Below are positions 1 to 11,820 of a DNA stretch of 64,000 nucleotides, piece by piece (the stretch's first letter is position 1; each line of letters opens with the position of its first letter). Both the position numbers and the translations under genes were made by a program. The notes below the pieces were generated by a model. It did not search any database, had not been told where the DNA came from, and saw only the letters and a list, made by a program, of their open reading frames with translations. The DNA comes from Antitrichia curtipendula (taxonomy: Eukaryota > Streptophyta > Bryopsida > Hypnales > Leucodontaceae). Location of the stretch: contig OX579642.1 in NCBI GenBank assembly GCA_951230915.1, positions 8,866,001 through 8,930,000 on the forward strand, in the 5' to 3' direction.

Positions 1-352
1 CTATAGATGGGCAAGCCAAAATAAAGTTTTGTTTAGGATTGGACGGGTTGAATTATCCAAGAGTGTCCCCCGTCATCCTACATATCAAAGATGTAATACA
101 CAATATTGTTTGTCAATGAAACGGTTAGGGGTCCCTTTTACATCCAAAGAAAAAGGGCCCTCCTACCTGAAGTAAATACAATTGTCTTCTATGGCTCCCC
201 AACCAACCCCAAACCTTTTGCATTAACTCATAGTAAGCCCCTCCCAAGCATCTAGGGAGGCATACTACCTTCCACCATCGTGGAAGAAGACCATTGCCTA
301 GTTATCTAATGTTATGTAAGGTAGGAGGTTCGAGCTACATTCAAACATTTAG
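1..352. other. Non-coding, no feature seen
   Basis: AT-rich intergenic DNA with no open frame of coding character and no repeat that I can delimit. Confidence 0.5.
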
Positions 353-449
353 AACCGCCCACCCCTAAAATGTACACAATTCGTACATGCTAATTTTTCA
401 TAGCCCTTACCGATGTACAAACAATGTACATTGTAGGGGTGGGCGGTTT
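353..449. repeat. Short foldback (MITE-like)
   Basis: Two 23-nt arms (353-375 and 427-449) are inverted complements with one mismatch. They begin AACCGCCCACCCCTA and enclose about 50 nt of spacer. The shape fits a small foldback MITE. No convincing target-site duplication was found, so the superfamily is open. Confidence 0.6.
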
Positions 450-652
450 TAGAGCCCCATGCCAGAACTTTAATTTCAAATTTTCATAACTAATTCCACA
501 AAGCTCCAAAAAATATGAAACGACTTGGGTTAGATGCCAATTCCACTTCTCTTTCAAGGAAATTTTACTATAAATATATGACAAGAAGTTTCACCTCCCC
601 AAGATTCAATTCCAGCCTTGAGGTGGTCAATTTTATGGACCTACTACCTTAA

Positions 653-1600
653 CCCCTAAATGTATTTGACTATGTTTCTACCCAAAACGCTCTAAAACTG
701 CCATTTCTAGTACAAGACCTAAATTTTTGAAATAAATCATATTTGGACACATGTAACCGTAGGATTTTGTAGTACAATCGTTTGAAAAGATGTGGAATTT
801 TTTTTAGAATTTTCTACCGTGTAGATTGCAAGATATTAGTGTTTGAAATGACAAAAGTCTTTTTTTTTTACCCTGCAAAAAACCAGGCAGCTGCACTTCA
901 AAAGGTCATATTTATATAAAAAAAATGTTCAAAATGGTGGTTATTCTTTGGACTCATTCTACAAGTCAAGTTGGCTACATGCTTGAAAAATTTCAGATCA
1001 TTTGGAGTTGTAGATGATATAGGAAAAAAATAGTAAGTAGAAAGAAGTATAAAATGATTCAAAATATCAAATTGTTAATAATTTATTTATGGAATTGAAA
1101 AATTACAATCCCAATGGTTGGAATGTTGTGATACACAAACTACACCCATTTTTTTTTTTTTAATTTCAAAAATATTGAAAATTGAGTTAAATAAAGGACT
1201 TCAAAGGTTATTTTAGAATAGAGAATCCATAACTCTTCACAAACTACCCACAAACTAAAACTCTCATAACTTTCATCTCATTAATCCAAATGGAATGATT
1301 CAAAGCTTTCCATGTATATACAAATAAAGAACCGATTTTAATTTTTTTTTAGTTTTAAAAGTGATTTTTCAAGAAGTTTTTTTTGCTGCTCAGGTTGCCC
1401 GACGAACAATGAAAACAACATACCATACCATAATTTTTTAATTGTGTAGTCAAAAGATATGGAAATTGTTGAGCCTTAAAGCTACTCCTCAGGAAAAATG
1501 CTGTGTGAAAATTTCAAAGAAAAAAAATAAAAACTCCATTTGTAGTGAGCTGCTCAAAATTGCTATGTTGCCAAAAAAACGCAGTTTGGATGTTTAGGGG
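653..1600 (-). mobile_element. TTAA-bounded non-autonomous element, copy E0
   Basis: A 948-bp element flanked by TTAA on both sides (649-652 and 1601-1604). It starts CCCCTAAA and ends TTTAGGGG. Its left 200 bp resemble, in reverse, the right end (B) of the element at 15220-16136: a stretch about half-saturated, white-listed words such as CCATTTCTA and the AGGATYTTGTA block. Its interior block around CCAAATGGAATGATTC matches the same family near 15500 and 16560. The element therefore lies in minus orientation. It has no coding capacity. Target TTAA and CCC termini are hallmarks of piggyBac-type elements. Confidence 0.7.
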
Positions 1601-1604
1601 TTAA

Positions 1605-1840
1605 GTATAGGGCAATGCCCGAGGAGGAGGGTGTTTTGGGAAATAACGGGCCAACGAGGATGGCAGAGCCAGACAAGGAGGCCTGTTATTTTCCAAAACG
1701 CCCGACGATAAGGAGCCATTGCCTGACGTAAATCACGAATAGAAGGATGAAAAATGGAGGATGAGAAATCAAAGTTGGATGAGTAATGCATAATGCCCGA
1801 TTACGCAAGAAAACCCACGCAATCAGGCATTACGTCTCAG
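1605..1840. repeat. Foldback region
   Basis: An imperfect inverted repeat pairs 1611-1650 with about 1681-1727; both arms contain a GTTTTGG(G/A)AAATAAC core and GGGCAATG or GGCAATGG outer ends. A second short inverted pair, AATGCCCGATTACGC and GCAATCAGGCATT, lies at about 1791-1833. It is probably one decayed foldback element adjoining E0. Its boundaries are uncertain. Confidence 0.45.
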
Positions 1841-4800
1841 AACCCTCCCTGCAAATGTACGGGGAAATTCCTGTGAGTGGTTTACGTAGCAGCTTCAAGG
1901 GGTTGGGTCGCAACGCATGCCGGACCCAAGTTGGGCGGCCTCCAATATGGTGTGTTTTTTTTGGGGGGGGGGGGGAAGAAGGGCATGCTCACCACGAGCA
2001 CGTCAGGTGCGTGATGGCCCATCAGATCAGTGGCTTCTTTTGTACTCCAGAATCCAGATAATCCTTGCTGCACGTAAGTCCTCACTCACACCAGCCCTTG
2101 GAAAGAAAAAAAGTACCGGTACACAAGGTGGACACCTCAAAGTGTGTCAAAATCACCCGAGTGTACCCACCCCTACCGCAGCAAGTGAGAAGCACTATAA
2201 TTTAACCATCTGAATTGACAGCTTTCCCCTCAAAAATCTCTCAAGGACAACTTAACCAGATTTCCTCACCAGCAAACATCAAACAGCCGTGTCTTTCAAA
2301 CTCATAACACAAAAAAAATTCCGCTCCCAGCAGGTGATTCAGTCCAGGGATTTCCATTTCCAAGTTTGACTGTGAATTAGCAAACCTTGACCAGTTTGAG
2401 TGACGAAGCTATGGATGAAACATCCATTGAAAGGTGTAAGGTGCCATGCTCTTAAAGCGACCATTTAAGGGCTGGTCCGCCTTCTTCACAGGCTTCTGTG
2501 GACAGAAATATTTTTAGGTCATTTTCCATAGAAAGAAGAAATAGATGTGACCCTAACACAAGTGATTTTATATTTTACCAAGCATTTTTGAATTACTTAC
2601 AAATATTCAAATATTTGGGGGGGCATAGGTACCTATTTGTGACCATAGGTCTTCCAAAATCTATCCACTTGCAACTTGTAAAGAGATGAGCGAAAATCAA
2701 AGACAATGATTGGCTCTTGCAATAGAATTTTTTTTCCCTCCATGCATTCAATTGCTAAATTGGTCCATTTAAGGATCACCCTCATCTCCATTCTCCACCT
2801 AAAAATAGGTGCGGTTTGAAGAAGATGGGCGCTTTTAGAGCACACTACCTTAGGTACATCATGGATGATATTCATCCAAATGTCATCCTAATTACCAACC
2901 TTTGTATGAAAATACATGGATGATTCTTTGTGATTCATCCATCCGAAATCTCTATGTATGGATTGTATGGAAGACCAATACAACAAGTATGGCTAATTTT
3001 CATGTTTAACTCTGACTCAATATTTTGAGAGAAAGAGAGAAAAAATTTGACCAGAAATTGCCAAAGTACACTAGTCCATGAAGTTCAGACTAAGACACGT
3101 TTGTTTAAAAATGAAAATAAAAGTGCTAAATGTCATTTTGTGAGTGATGTGGACCCTTGAGAATTTGACATAGAAATTGAATTTTGGCACCCAAATGACA
3201 AATTTGATTTTATTGTACAATAAGGTATAAATCAATAGTCTCTTCACCTAAGGTCCCAAGGTCCACTCCGAAAAGTCCATACAAGTGAGACACTTATGTT
3301 GCATACTTTCATTAGAAGAACGTTTTTTTGTTTTTTTTCTTTCTAACTATTTATGTATGTTGTTGATCTACTCAAAAAAATTCACTACCTCCAATATGTA
3401 TTCTTCTTTCTCACTAGAATAATTATTTATTTATTTTTAAATTTTCAAGGTTTGAACTTCATAATTTCTAAAACTAATCACATAAATTAGTAGAAAGAAT
3501 TTTTTTGAGGTTGACTTCCAACAAAGTAATCTTTTATTTTAAACAGATAAAACAGAATTCCATTGCAAGGGAAAAGTACAATGCCACTAGCTACAAGAGC
3601 TTGGCGGGGATAGATGCAACTATAGACTGGCATGGATAGATTGAACAAGTAGATGGAGGTGCCAAGACCGAGCATAGCGCAAAGAGGCGCCAAGAGGTCT
3701 CTCACGACCAGGAGGAAGAACAGGGTCGTCACAAACAAGATTGTTTTTTTTGGCAATTAAATGTCCAATTTCTTTATAATAAAAAGGGATAAATGTGTTA
3801 GAAAATGCAAGACTATAATGATGCCCTTGCACACTATTGCCACAATGTTTCCAAAACCTCATTTCATCCACCGTGCAAAGCCAACAAATACAAAAAATTA
3901 CATACTCAAAATTGGCCTCCTTCAATTCAAACCCAAAGACCAAAGGAAACAAGAAACTCATAACTTTCTTGAAAGAAAGGCCACATAACCATTGTCAAAA
4001 AAAACAAAAAACAAAAAAACAAAAAATAAAAACTGGTCACGACACAACGGTGGGGATGCTCACCGGGGGCTGAACCAACAAAGTAAGTTCCAATCAACCC
4101 TTAGCTTATTAGTTTCTGTACTAGGGTCAGCAATAAAATATCCAGCAATTAACACTTAAAAAAAACAAAATTAAATTTTCCGATCTTTGACTTTGCAAAA
4201 AAATGATCCAGAACTGATTCACTGAACCCTTGCAGAATGGAGACTGTAAGTTTTTAACAATAAAAAATAAAAACACTGTGTAAGTTCCACTTAAATGGAT
4301 ATACACCACTTATTACACAAATACAATTTTACTTCCACACACACAATTACACGTATACCCCCAAGTACAAAACCCCACCTTAAGGAAATTGAAAACCCTG
4401 GCTTAAAATTAAATGAGCAATCCATTAAATGATCTCTCCAGTTTGAGTTAATTACAGACCGATCTTGGCCCCCAGTCTGACAAAGCCTAAAGTCCATGGG
4501 ACCGACACCCCATTCAACTCACTAGATTTGCACCATATTGTGTGCCATAATCAGCCCTTTTTGTTTGTCTGCGTCTAACTGTCCCTGTGAGTAAGTAAGT
4601 GAGCGGTGTTTTTGACATATGTTTTTTAAATTAAACAATTAACATCGAAATTTATTTAGTCTGGGTCCTTGTGGCAGGAAAAAAAAATTGATGATGGAGC
4701 TAATCATGGGCGTGGATGAAACACGTCCATTTGCATTCAAATCCATTCATGCATACATCTATATGAAAGGGTTCATGTTCCATGTAGGAAATGGTAGTAT

Positions 4801-5225
4801 CCCATTCTAGGATTTGTTATCAATTTTGGTAATTTCATCTATTGAAAAAAGAGGAATGTATATATTGATATATATAGCTTGTTTTTGAGCAAATTTTTGG
4901 ATTTTAGAAAAGAAAAAAATTCCAATGAAATCGGGGCTTTTTTTTTGGACTTGTGTCCCTCCTTGTTGGCTTCACTGGAGAGGCCAATTTTTGGAGGGAC
5001 GAAGCCAAAGAGGTCAAATTTCTGACAATCTGACGAAATTTCGCCCAAAGAAAAAGCCCTAAATGAAACATTCATGGACCTCCCCCCCCTCTTTTTGTAA
5101 ATGGTGTGGTGACTACACTTGATTGAAACTATGATGCAATTATAATGATCTAAAAGTAAAAGTGGAATGTGTCATTAGATCTAGTTTGATATAAATACAT
5201 TCATTCATACATTCATTCATACATA
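1841..5225. other. Gene-free intergenic stretch
   Basis: No reading frame here looks like a conserved protein. Low-complexity runs include poly-T/poly-G near 1950-1977 and poly-A near 4000-4030. Short tandem CATTCATA words at 5199-5225 lead into the next MITE. Confidence 0.5.
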
Positions 5226-5540
5226 GGCAATTTCGTTAAAATGGCGGTATTCCATGTGCCATTATCAGAGTGCCCACTCTAAACCATAAAAGCGACATCT
5301 AGGACTAGTATAGATTTCAAATATCTAGGACTCTTGTAGATTTCAAAAGTCTATGAATATTATAGATTTTAGACTGTAAAATTTGAAAAATCTAGGACTT
5401 TAATAGATTTCAGATATCTAAGAATGATATAGATGTTAGAGATCTAAAATGGATGTAGATTTTAGACCATTTCAGAGTGCACGGTCTGAACTGTTAAAAG
5501 TGCCAAACTAACGGAATACCGCCATTTTAACGAAATTGCC
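5226..5540. mobile_element. MITE with 28-bp perfect terminal inverted repeats
   Basis: The first 28 bp (5226-5253, beginning GGCAATTTCGTTAAAATG) are the exact reverse complement of 5513-5540. The interior has repeated short words such as TAGATTTCA and ATCTAGGACT, which look like a degenerate tandem array. CATTCATACATTCATTC-type sequence lies on both sides, so the target was repetitive and the duplication length cannot be read. A diverged relative lies at 23766-23956. Confidence 0.75.
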
Positions 5541-8500
5541 CATATACACTCATTCATACATTCATTCATACACCTCAGATTGTATGTCAAATATAAAAAT
5601 ATGCCCATGTTGCAACTCAAATTAGGCTTTTCAAACTTTTATAAGGATTGAAGTTGAATCAATTCGTTTTTTCAAGTAGCCAATTCAAAATGACAATGTT
5701 AGGCAAGTAATTGATTTGTAGTTATATTATTTCAAGTAAAAATGCTAAGAATAAATTGAACATACCAATGAATAAATGAATAATCAAATTACAATACAAA
5801 TATCATGTTTAGTATTATGAAGCTCAAAATTCTCTCTGTACATTGTCTATAGAAGTTGGATGCGCCAGAAGAGTTAAATGGAAAGGTGAAACATACACCA
5901 AAATCATCCGTGTTCTCATTTGTGACAAGTAGACTTCTATTGAAAGTGCCCTCAAAAGTAAAATAAAACCATTTTCATACTTAATTACAATTATTTGACT
6001 ATTGTTTCACTAAGTTTTGGTATTAGGACTAAACCATGTGATTGTGCGAGAGTTCCAATAACTTAGGGAGTTCTATTCATAACAATTGCATGTCGAATCC
6101 AAAAATTATACTTTTAAATATTAGGACCAAGCTATATTGACAATTTCAATGGCTTAGAGAATTGGCTATTTTGAAAATCCATAGCAATTCCATGTCTAAT
6201 TCAACAATTATACTTTTTTTTAATAAATATTCATAATTTTCAATTGCTAATACTACAAAAATGTATTTATTTTCCCTAGAGAAAGGTACCTCCAACTATC
6301 AGCTGAATTGCGGTTTTGGGGTTGTTTTTTACCTTCTATAAAATATTAAAATTTGATTAGTTTGTCTGTTGCATTCCAACTTACCTGAATGACCTGATCA
6401 CCTGACTCCACCCACCCACCCCCAAGTGCTCAAATCTTTTTGAATGTCCAACCTGACACGTGTTAGTCTGAGGGACACACATTTAATATATTCTAAGTAT
6501 GATCAAAGATTTGCTAATTGCGACCCTAAACTGACTGACGACCAAAGCCAGGATTATTGATTAGGCTCGTGTGTCAATCAAATTACAGTAACAGTGTCCC
6601 CAAATCAAGGCCGACATTTGGCCCTTTCCTGTGAATTTCTAACTTTTGATTGGTTAACTTTATGATTAGAAATTGGAATTTTTTTATCAACGAAGGCGCA
6701 TTCAAAAGAACTTTGCTTAGGACAATAGAAACAAACCACTTCAAAGTGATCCGTTAAAAAAGACAAAAAATTATAGAGCCAAAACAAAACAAATTTTTTG
6801 ACTCAATTATCCAACAAGAAAAATCATTATTTACAACTTCATATAATAATAAGGCCAACATATCTCTTATGGACCCCTCACCAATTATGTCTTCTTTCTA
6901 CACCAATCTAAATTGTTTGTGCAATTAGGTAAGCTAGCGTCCATACTACGCATACAATTGTGCATAGGAATGAAATTGTGAATTATCCAATGTAAAGAAG
7001 CTTCATGGTGATGTTCATTGAATTTACGAAATGGTGAATTCACTCCCAATTTTTTTATTAAACGCCATATCTAACACAAAATGCAAACCTTTTTCCTCTC
7101 AAGCACTGTAACATTAGAAGAAATTTGGACCATGCACACGGGTGTTTGACTACATGAAAAATGTACAACTACAAAAGAAAATTAAAAAATTGATTAATTA
7201 ATTTTTGGGCCACGTGACATGTAGCATGCCACATAGGATTGGGGACTAAATTTTATTTTTTTTCAATTTTATTTTTCCAAAAACAAAAACAAAAACATTT
7301 TTTCTCCATATAATTGCACATCAACCGAAAGCCAAACAACCCCCTCCACATGGGCCAAATTTTCTCTAATGTTCTCTTGCATTGTCTTGTACAAGGATTA
7401 TTGGATTAAGACTACTAAAGTAGGGCCCTTCAAATGCATTGGGTGCGTAAAATGCACCACTTGAAGGGATGCTCACTATGTGTGCATTCCTTAAAGTAAT
7501 ATGCAATTATTCTATAAAAAAAATGGTTATAAAACATCTACCAAAAGAACTTTAACTCTTCATAACTTTTGCATATGGTATCCAAATGGTGTTGTTCCTT
7601 GGCGCATCAGAGCCTCACTTGCTAACAAGAAAATATAAAATTTTACAAGTCTAGTAATAGAAATGGTCTAGAATAGAAAAAGTGGGATTTTTCTAACTTA
7701 AGCACCCTCCGAATTCTCTTGAGGAACACAAAATTGCCCCTAATCCAATTGCAAACCCTATTACTGTGTTGAATTGTGCCTTCTTGCATTTGAATGTAGT
7801 GAAAATTGAAAAGGATATCATTATGAATTTTTCAGTGTACAATTGAAATTTTAGTGTGGAAAAGTTTGGAATTGGGTTGAAAAGTTATACTATTATAACT
7901 TTAAAGAACACCACTATGCAAATTTAGACACATGACAAAAGGTTCATATATTATTCCACAATTTTTGGATTACCATTACGATTGTAAAAACCCATTAGAA
8001 TCAAAATGGATATGAATGGTCCTCCAAGAGACAAGCTATATGTTTTTTCTTTGACCACGTATAATGCATCTATTTTTAGTAAAAATTAAGTTGACCAAAA
8101 TACTTGTAAAAAAATATTTAATTTTTTGTTCTATTGCATAAAAGTAAATTGTAAATCCAATCAATTTAAGTATGCACAATGACTAAAGGGACAACAATGA
8201 ATCATTTGACTTTGACACCAAGCCAAGTGCCCAACTACGGATGCCTAAGATTTGCAAGTACTGCTGGTAATATGCACGCATACCTCCTATGTTTAAACAA
8301 ATTCCACAACTTGGTTGCTTAATTGTTGCTTTAGCTTTCCTCCAATTGCAAGGCAATTGTGATCTCCAATGGGACAATAGAAGGAATTCTAAGTTGAAAT
8401 TTGCACCAACAATAGAACTAAAGCTTGCATATTTTAGCGCCATGTACTTATTTGCGCCACTTCATGGCCACTATGTGTAACTAGATTACATTTGGAAGTT

Positions 8501-9991
8501 TTGAATGTGAACAACTGATATGTAGTGGCTTACCTTGAGTGTCTTCTAAATTGTGGCACATAAAAAGAATGCAATTGCGGATGTGCAATGCAAAAGGTGC
8601 CCCTATATTAGACATCGTATTGACCTTGAAATTCCATGGCCAATCTCACCCCTTGCACACCTGCATGCACTTTCTAAGGAAATACCTAGAAAACAACCTC
8701 TGGTGCAAATAGGATCTTTTACTTTAATAACAATTGCAAATTGCAACAAGAGCACCAACTAACTACAAGTCTATCTTCCCTTTTTGCCCTTCAATCTCCT
8801 TCTCTTCTGCCTTAACCCTCAAACGACATTCACTTGCCTAGAAGGCAATCCAAAGGAGGAATTAAAAATCTCCTTGAAGCAATGGATGGGTCTTATTACT
8901 TACCCAAAGTTTTTGTAGGCAAGGCAAGCAAAAGTAAATAGGAAATACCGCTTTGACTTTGTAGCCTAAATGTGGTTGTTTGACAAGCCATATTCACTAT
9001 TGAAGTGAATCCAATAGGTTAAAACATTCCAATTTTTTTTGGAACAAAATGACTTTCTATCAACAATTCTTTCAAAACCAAGCTTGTCGTTTAAGGATTA
9101 CCACCCCACCCCCTTTTCCAAAACAAAAGGAACAAAAGCCCAATTCTTAACCCTTAAGTACTTCGATGTTCAATTTCTAGATGATGAATAGATTCATATA
9201 TTGTTTTTTTCTAGTTGTTGCTTGGATGAAAGTCATTTTTTTAATTATGGAGAGACTTTATCAAGTTCTTGTCCAATATTGGTTGGATTTGTTGTTACTA
9301 GAGTACATCTTTTTGTAAAATTAAAAATGTAGAAGTATATCAAATGGTTGACCAAGACAAAAGTGCATTGACTCTAGTTCAAAATTGGATTTGCAAAAAT
9401 GAGGTCATTGATGTAAAGAACACAAGAATTAAAAAACCCACCATGCCAAAAGAACTTCCTTTGAATCCATTCCAACGAGTTTTTCTCCAAAAATGATAAT
9501 ATTTTGTTTGTAATCGAATTTTGAAGAAATTTTAAAATTTCACTTTCAAAATTAATAAAAAGATATTGGTGATAGCATTGGTGAATCTAACCATATGAAT
9601 GGAGTTTAAAATTAAAAATCTACAACTTTCATTCGTATAAATCAATTCCAAAGTAATCTTCTAAGTAGTGCTTTATAATGATTTTTCCCAAATCGTCAAT
9701 TCTGCAGAACACTTCTGGACGTTTAGAAGGTAAAAGAAAGGAGAATACCGGTGAAGTCCTAAGTATTTATATTTATTTTTTTATTTTTTTGGCACCTTGA
9801 AGCCAAACTCCAATGTTGTTGCATAGTGACAGTGGTTTAAATTTGGAGGGACCATACACCATTTTTTGCATGGTGTACTACTACAATGCAAAAAAAAAAT
9901 CCCAACCCTAAAGGTGACCAAGGAGGATTGACCCCTGTATATTGCCCCATCAACGGGTAAATGTAAAATTCCCCTCTATTTTGTGCCGCTT
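5541..9991. other. Gene-free AT-rich stretch
   Basis: No recognisable gene. The longest frames around 8183-8762 are short, lie on both strands, and match no family that I know. Homopolymer and A/T-rich microsatellite tracts are common. Confidence 0.5.
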
Positions 9992-10145
9992 AAATTTTGT
10001 ACATCTTAACAATTCCTTGCTAATTTGGAGCCTCCAATTGCAAATATGAATTCAAAATTTGAAAATTTAAATTTTGTACATCTTAACAATTCCTTGCTAA
10101 TTTGGAGCCTCCAATTGCAAATATGAATTCAAAATTTGAAAATTT
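9992..10145. repeat. Exact 77-bp tandem duplication
   Basis: Positions 9992-10068 and 10069-10145 are identical over 77 bp as I read them, beginning AAATTTTGTACATC and ending GAAAATTT. The identity implies a very recent duplication or an assembly artefact. Confidence 0.9.
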
Positions 10146-11267
10146 TATCATATGCGACAAATAAAAAAAATTCCAGTGTTTTCTGCTGCGGGAGTAAAAC
10201 ACGGGGCAATACAGTGGTCAATCCTCCCTGGCCCCCTACGGCAGCCAGTGGATCCGCTTCTGCCTTAACATAACCGTAGTTCCCTTTTAACCTTGAGTTC
10301 CCTTCTAACCGTAGTTCCCTCTTCTCTCGCGTTCCTCCTTGACAGAAAGGCCATGCGTGCATGGAAGACGCGAGCTCATGTGCTTACCTGCAGACCCGTT
10401 CATTAATGAACTCTCGGGCGCCATCTCTGTCTGTCTGTCTGTCTCTCTGTCTTCCCCAGTTTCTCCATTCCTCCACTTCATATTCATTCTTCATCTGTGA
10501 AGATCACGTACAAATCGTGCGTGAGCTCAACTGGTGGAGCTCGCTCGCTCGCTGGCTCGCTTTGTACGTAGTGGACGCATTCTTCTCCTCATTGTAGTGC
10601 GCATTTCGAGCAAGGTTGCGTTTCTTTTCAGGTTTCTGGGTTTGAAACGGAGTTGGGGTATGTGATTGCGGACGCTCAAATTATTGGGGATCAGCTTCTT
10701 GTCACCTTCGCTTCATCCGGCCTCTAGTGCTGTTTCATTGATTATAGCACTGTTCATTGATTCGATTTCTGGATTAAGTCAAGTAGCTTCTTCAATCGCA
10801 TTGGGTTCACTTTCTTCGCTGCGAATTTTGACTCATTGGAAAGGCTTGCTATCGTTTCTTCTGTCCTGGTTTTGGTCGAGGGATTGTATAGATAGAGAGA
10901 GACAGAGTGAGACATGAGAGTCTGCAATCATGGGAGTGGGTCTGCCTTCTTGGGTGCGTGCCAACTAAAGCAAGCTAGAGTTTGATTTTTCGGTTCACGT
11001 ACTTCTTCAAGCTCGTCCAGTTTCAATCGAGCTCGCTCTCCGATTGAGGGGTTACTGATTCGCAGGAGTTAGAAAACCAGTAACCCCGTACGTGTAGACT
11101 TCTGGTGCAGATTAGTTTCAAAAACCGTCCTTAGCAAAATTCGCAGGGTCATGTACAGCATAGAGAAGTCGACTCCGGAGGGTTCCATGCAGTGCGTCAA
11201 ATAAACTTGCCATTACAGTTTGTCATGAAGCTTGAGGCGTCCATCGTGTTTTTTTTACGTTTCTTTA
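10146..11267. other. Upstream region of the LRR gene, higher GC
   Basis: Base composition rises compared with the flanking AT-rich DNA. The stretch has CT-rich runs (TCTGTCTG repeats near 10430-10455) and GAGCTCGCTCGCTCG words near 10540. It probably holds the promoter and leader of the downstream LRR gene. I could not place a TATA box or a transcription start with confidence, and saw no credible protein. Confidence 0.35.
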
Positions 11268-11572
11268 AGTTAGAGACCTGATTTCCATCTTGGAAAAGAG
11301 CTTCACTCTCTTGATAGCCGGCCTGTTTTTCGAGTTAAGCTTCCGCTTGTAGCTCTTTCCATTACATATAGTTACTCTTCGGTTCTCCCGAATCTCCATC
11401 TTGGAAAAAAAATGGGTAGAATACCTTCCACTTGATCCTCGCGCGAGCTCTGGATGAGTTCGTATCTGTTTCCATAGCCTTGTGATCAATCGAGCTGGCG
11501 GACACAATGGCGAGCTCGACGAGAGGGGATACGTTGCACTCCTTGTACAGTACAGCCTGTTGTATGTCCTGA
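11268..11572 (+). pseudogene. Truncated tandem copy of the LRR gene's 5' end
   Basis: This stretch repeats the leader and first codons of the LRR gene at a period of 314 bp (ATG at 11507 versus 11821). Shared words include CGAATCTCCATCTT, GCCTTGTGATC and GGGGATACGTT. The reading frame from 11507 starts MASSTRGDTLHSL, close to MASSKRRDTFHSL of the real gene. It shifts near codon 14, runs into TGA at 11570-11572, and so encodes only 21 residues. It is either a dead duplicate or, if transcription starts upstream, an upstream open reading frame in the leader. Confidence 0.75.
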
Positions 11573-11820
11573 GCTTCCTCGGGACTTTATTCTCTTGAAA
11601 GCCTTCCAGTTAAGCTTCTTCATGACAGGGTGAGCTTGCATGTAGCGGTTTCCCTGTCTTTTTCCTTGGTACGTTCTTCCGAATCTCCATCTTCGGAAAA
11701 AAATGTTTCGAAGCTAAACCCTCGCTCCCTCCCTTCCCCTTGCTCCTCCTCCAGCTGCGCACGTGCGAGCTCGCTCGTCGCCGCACGTTTCGTTTGATCG
11801 CCTTGTGATCGAGCTCCACA

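Noticed and set aside
8183..8762. Cluster of short frames on both strands, possible transposase scrap
   Set aside because: No motif of any transposase family could be seen in either strand.
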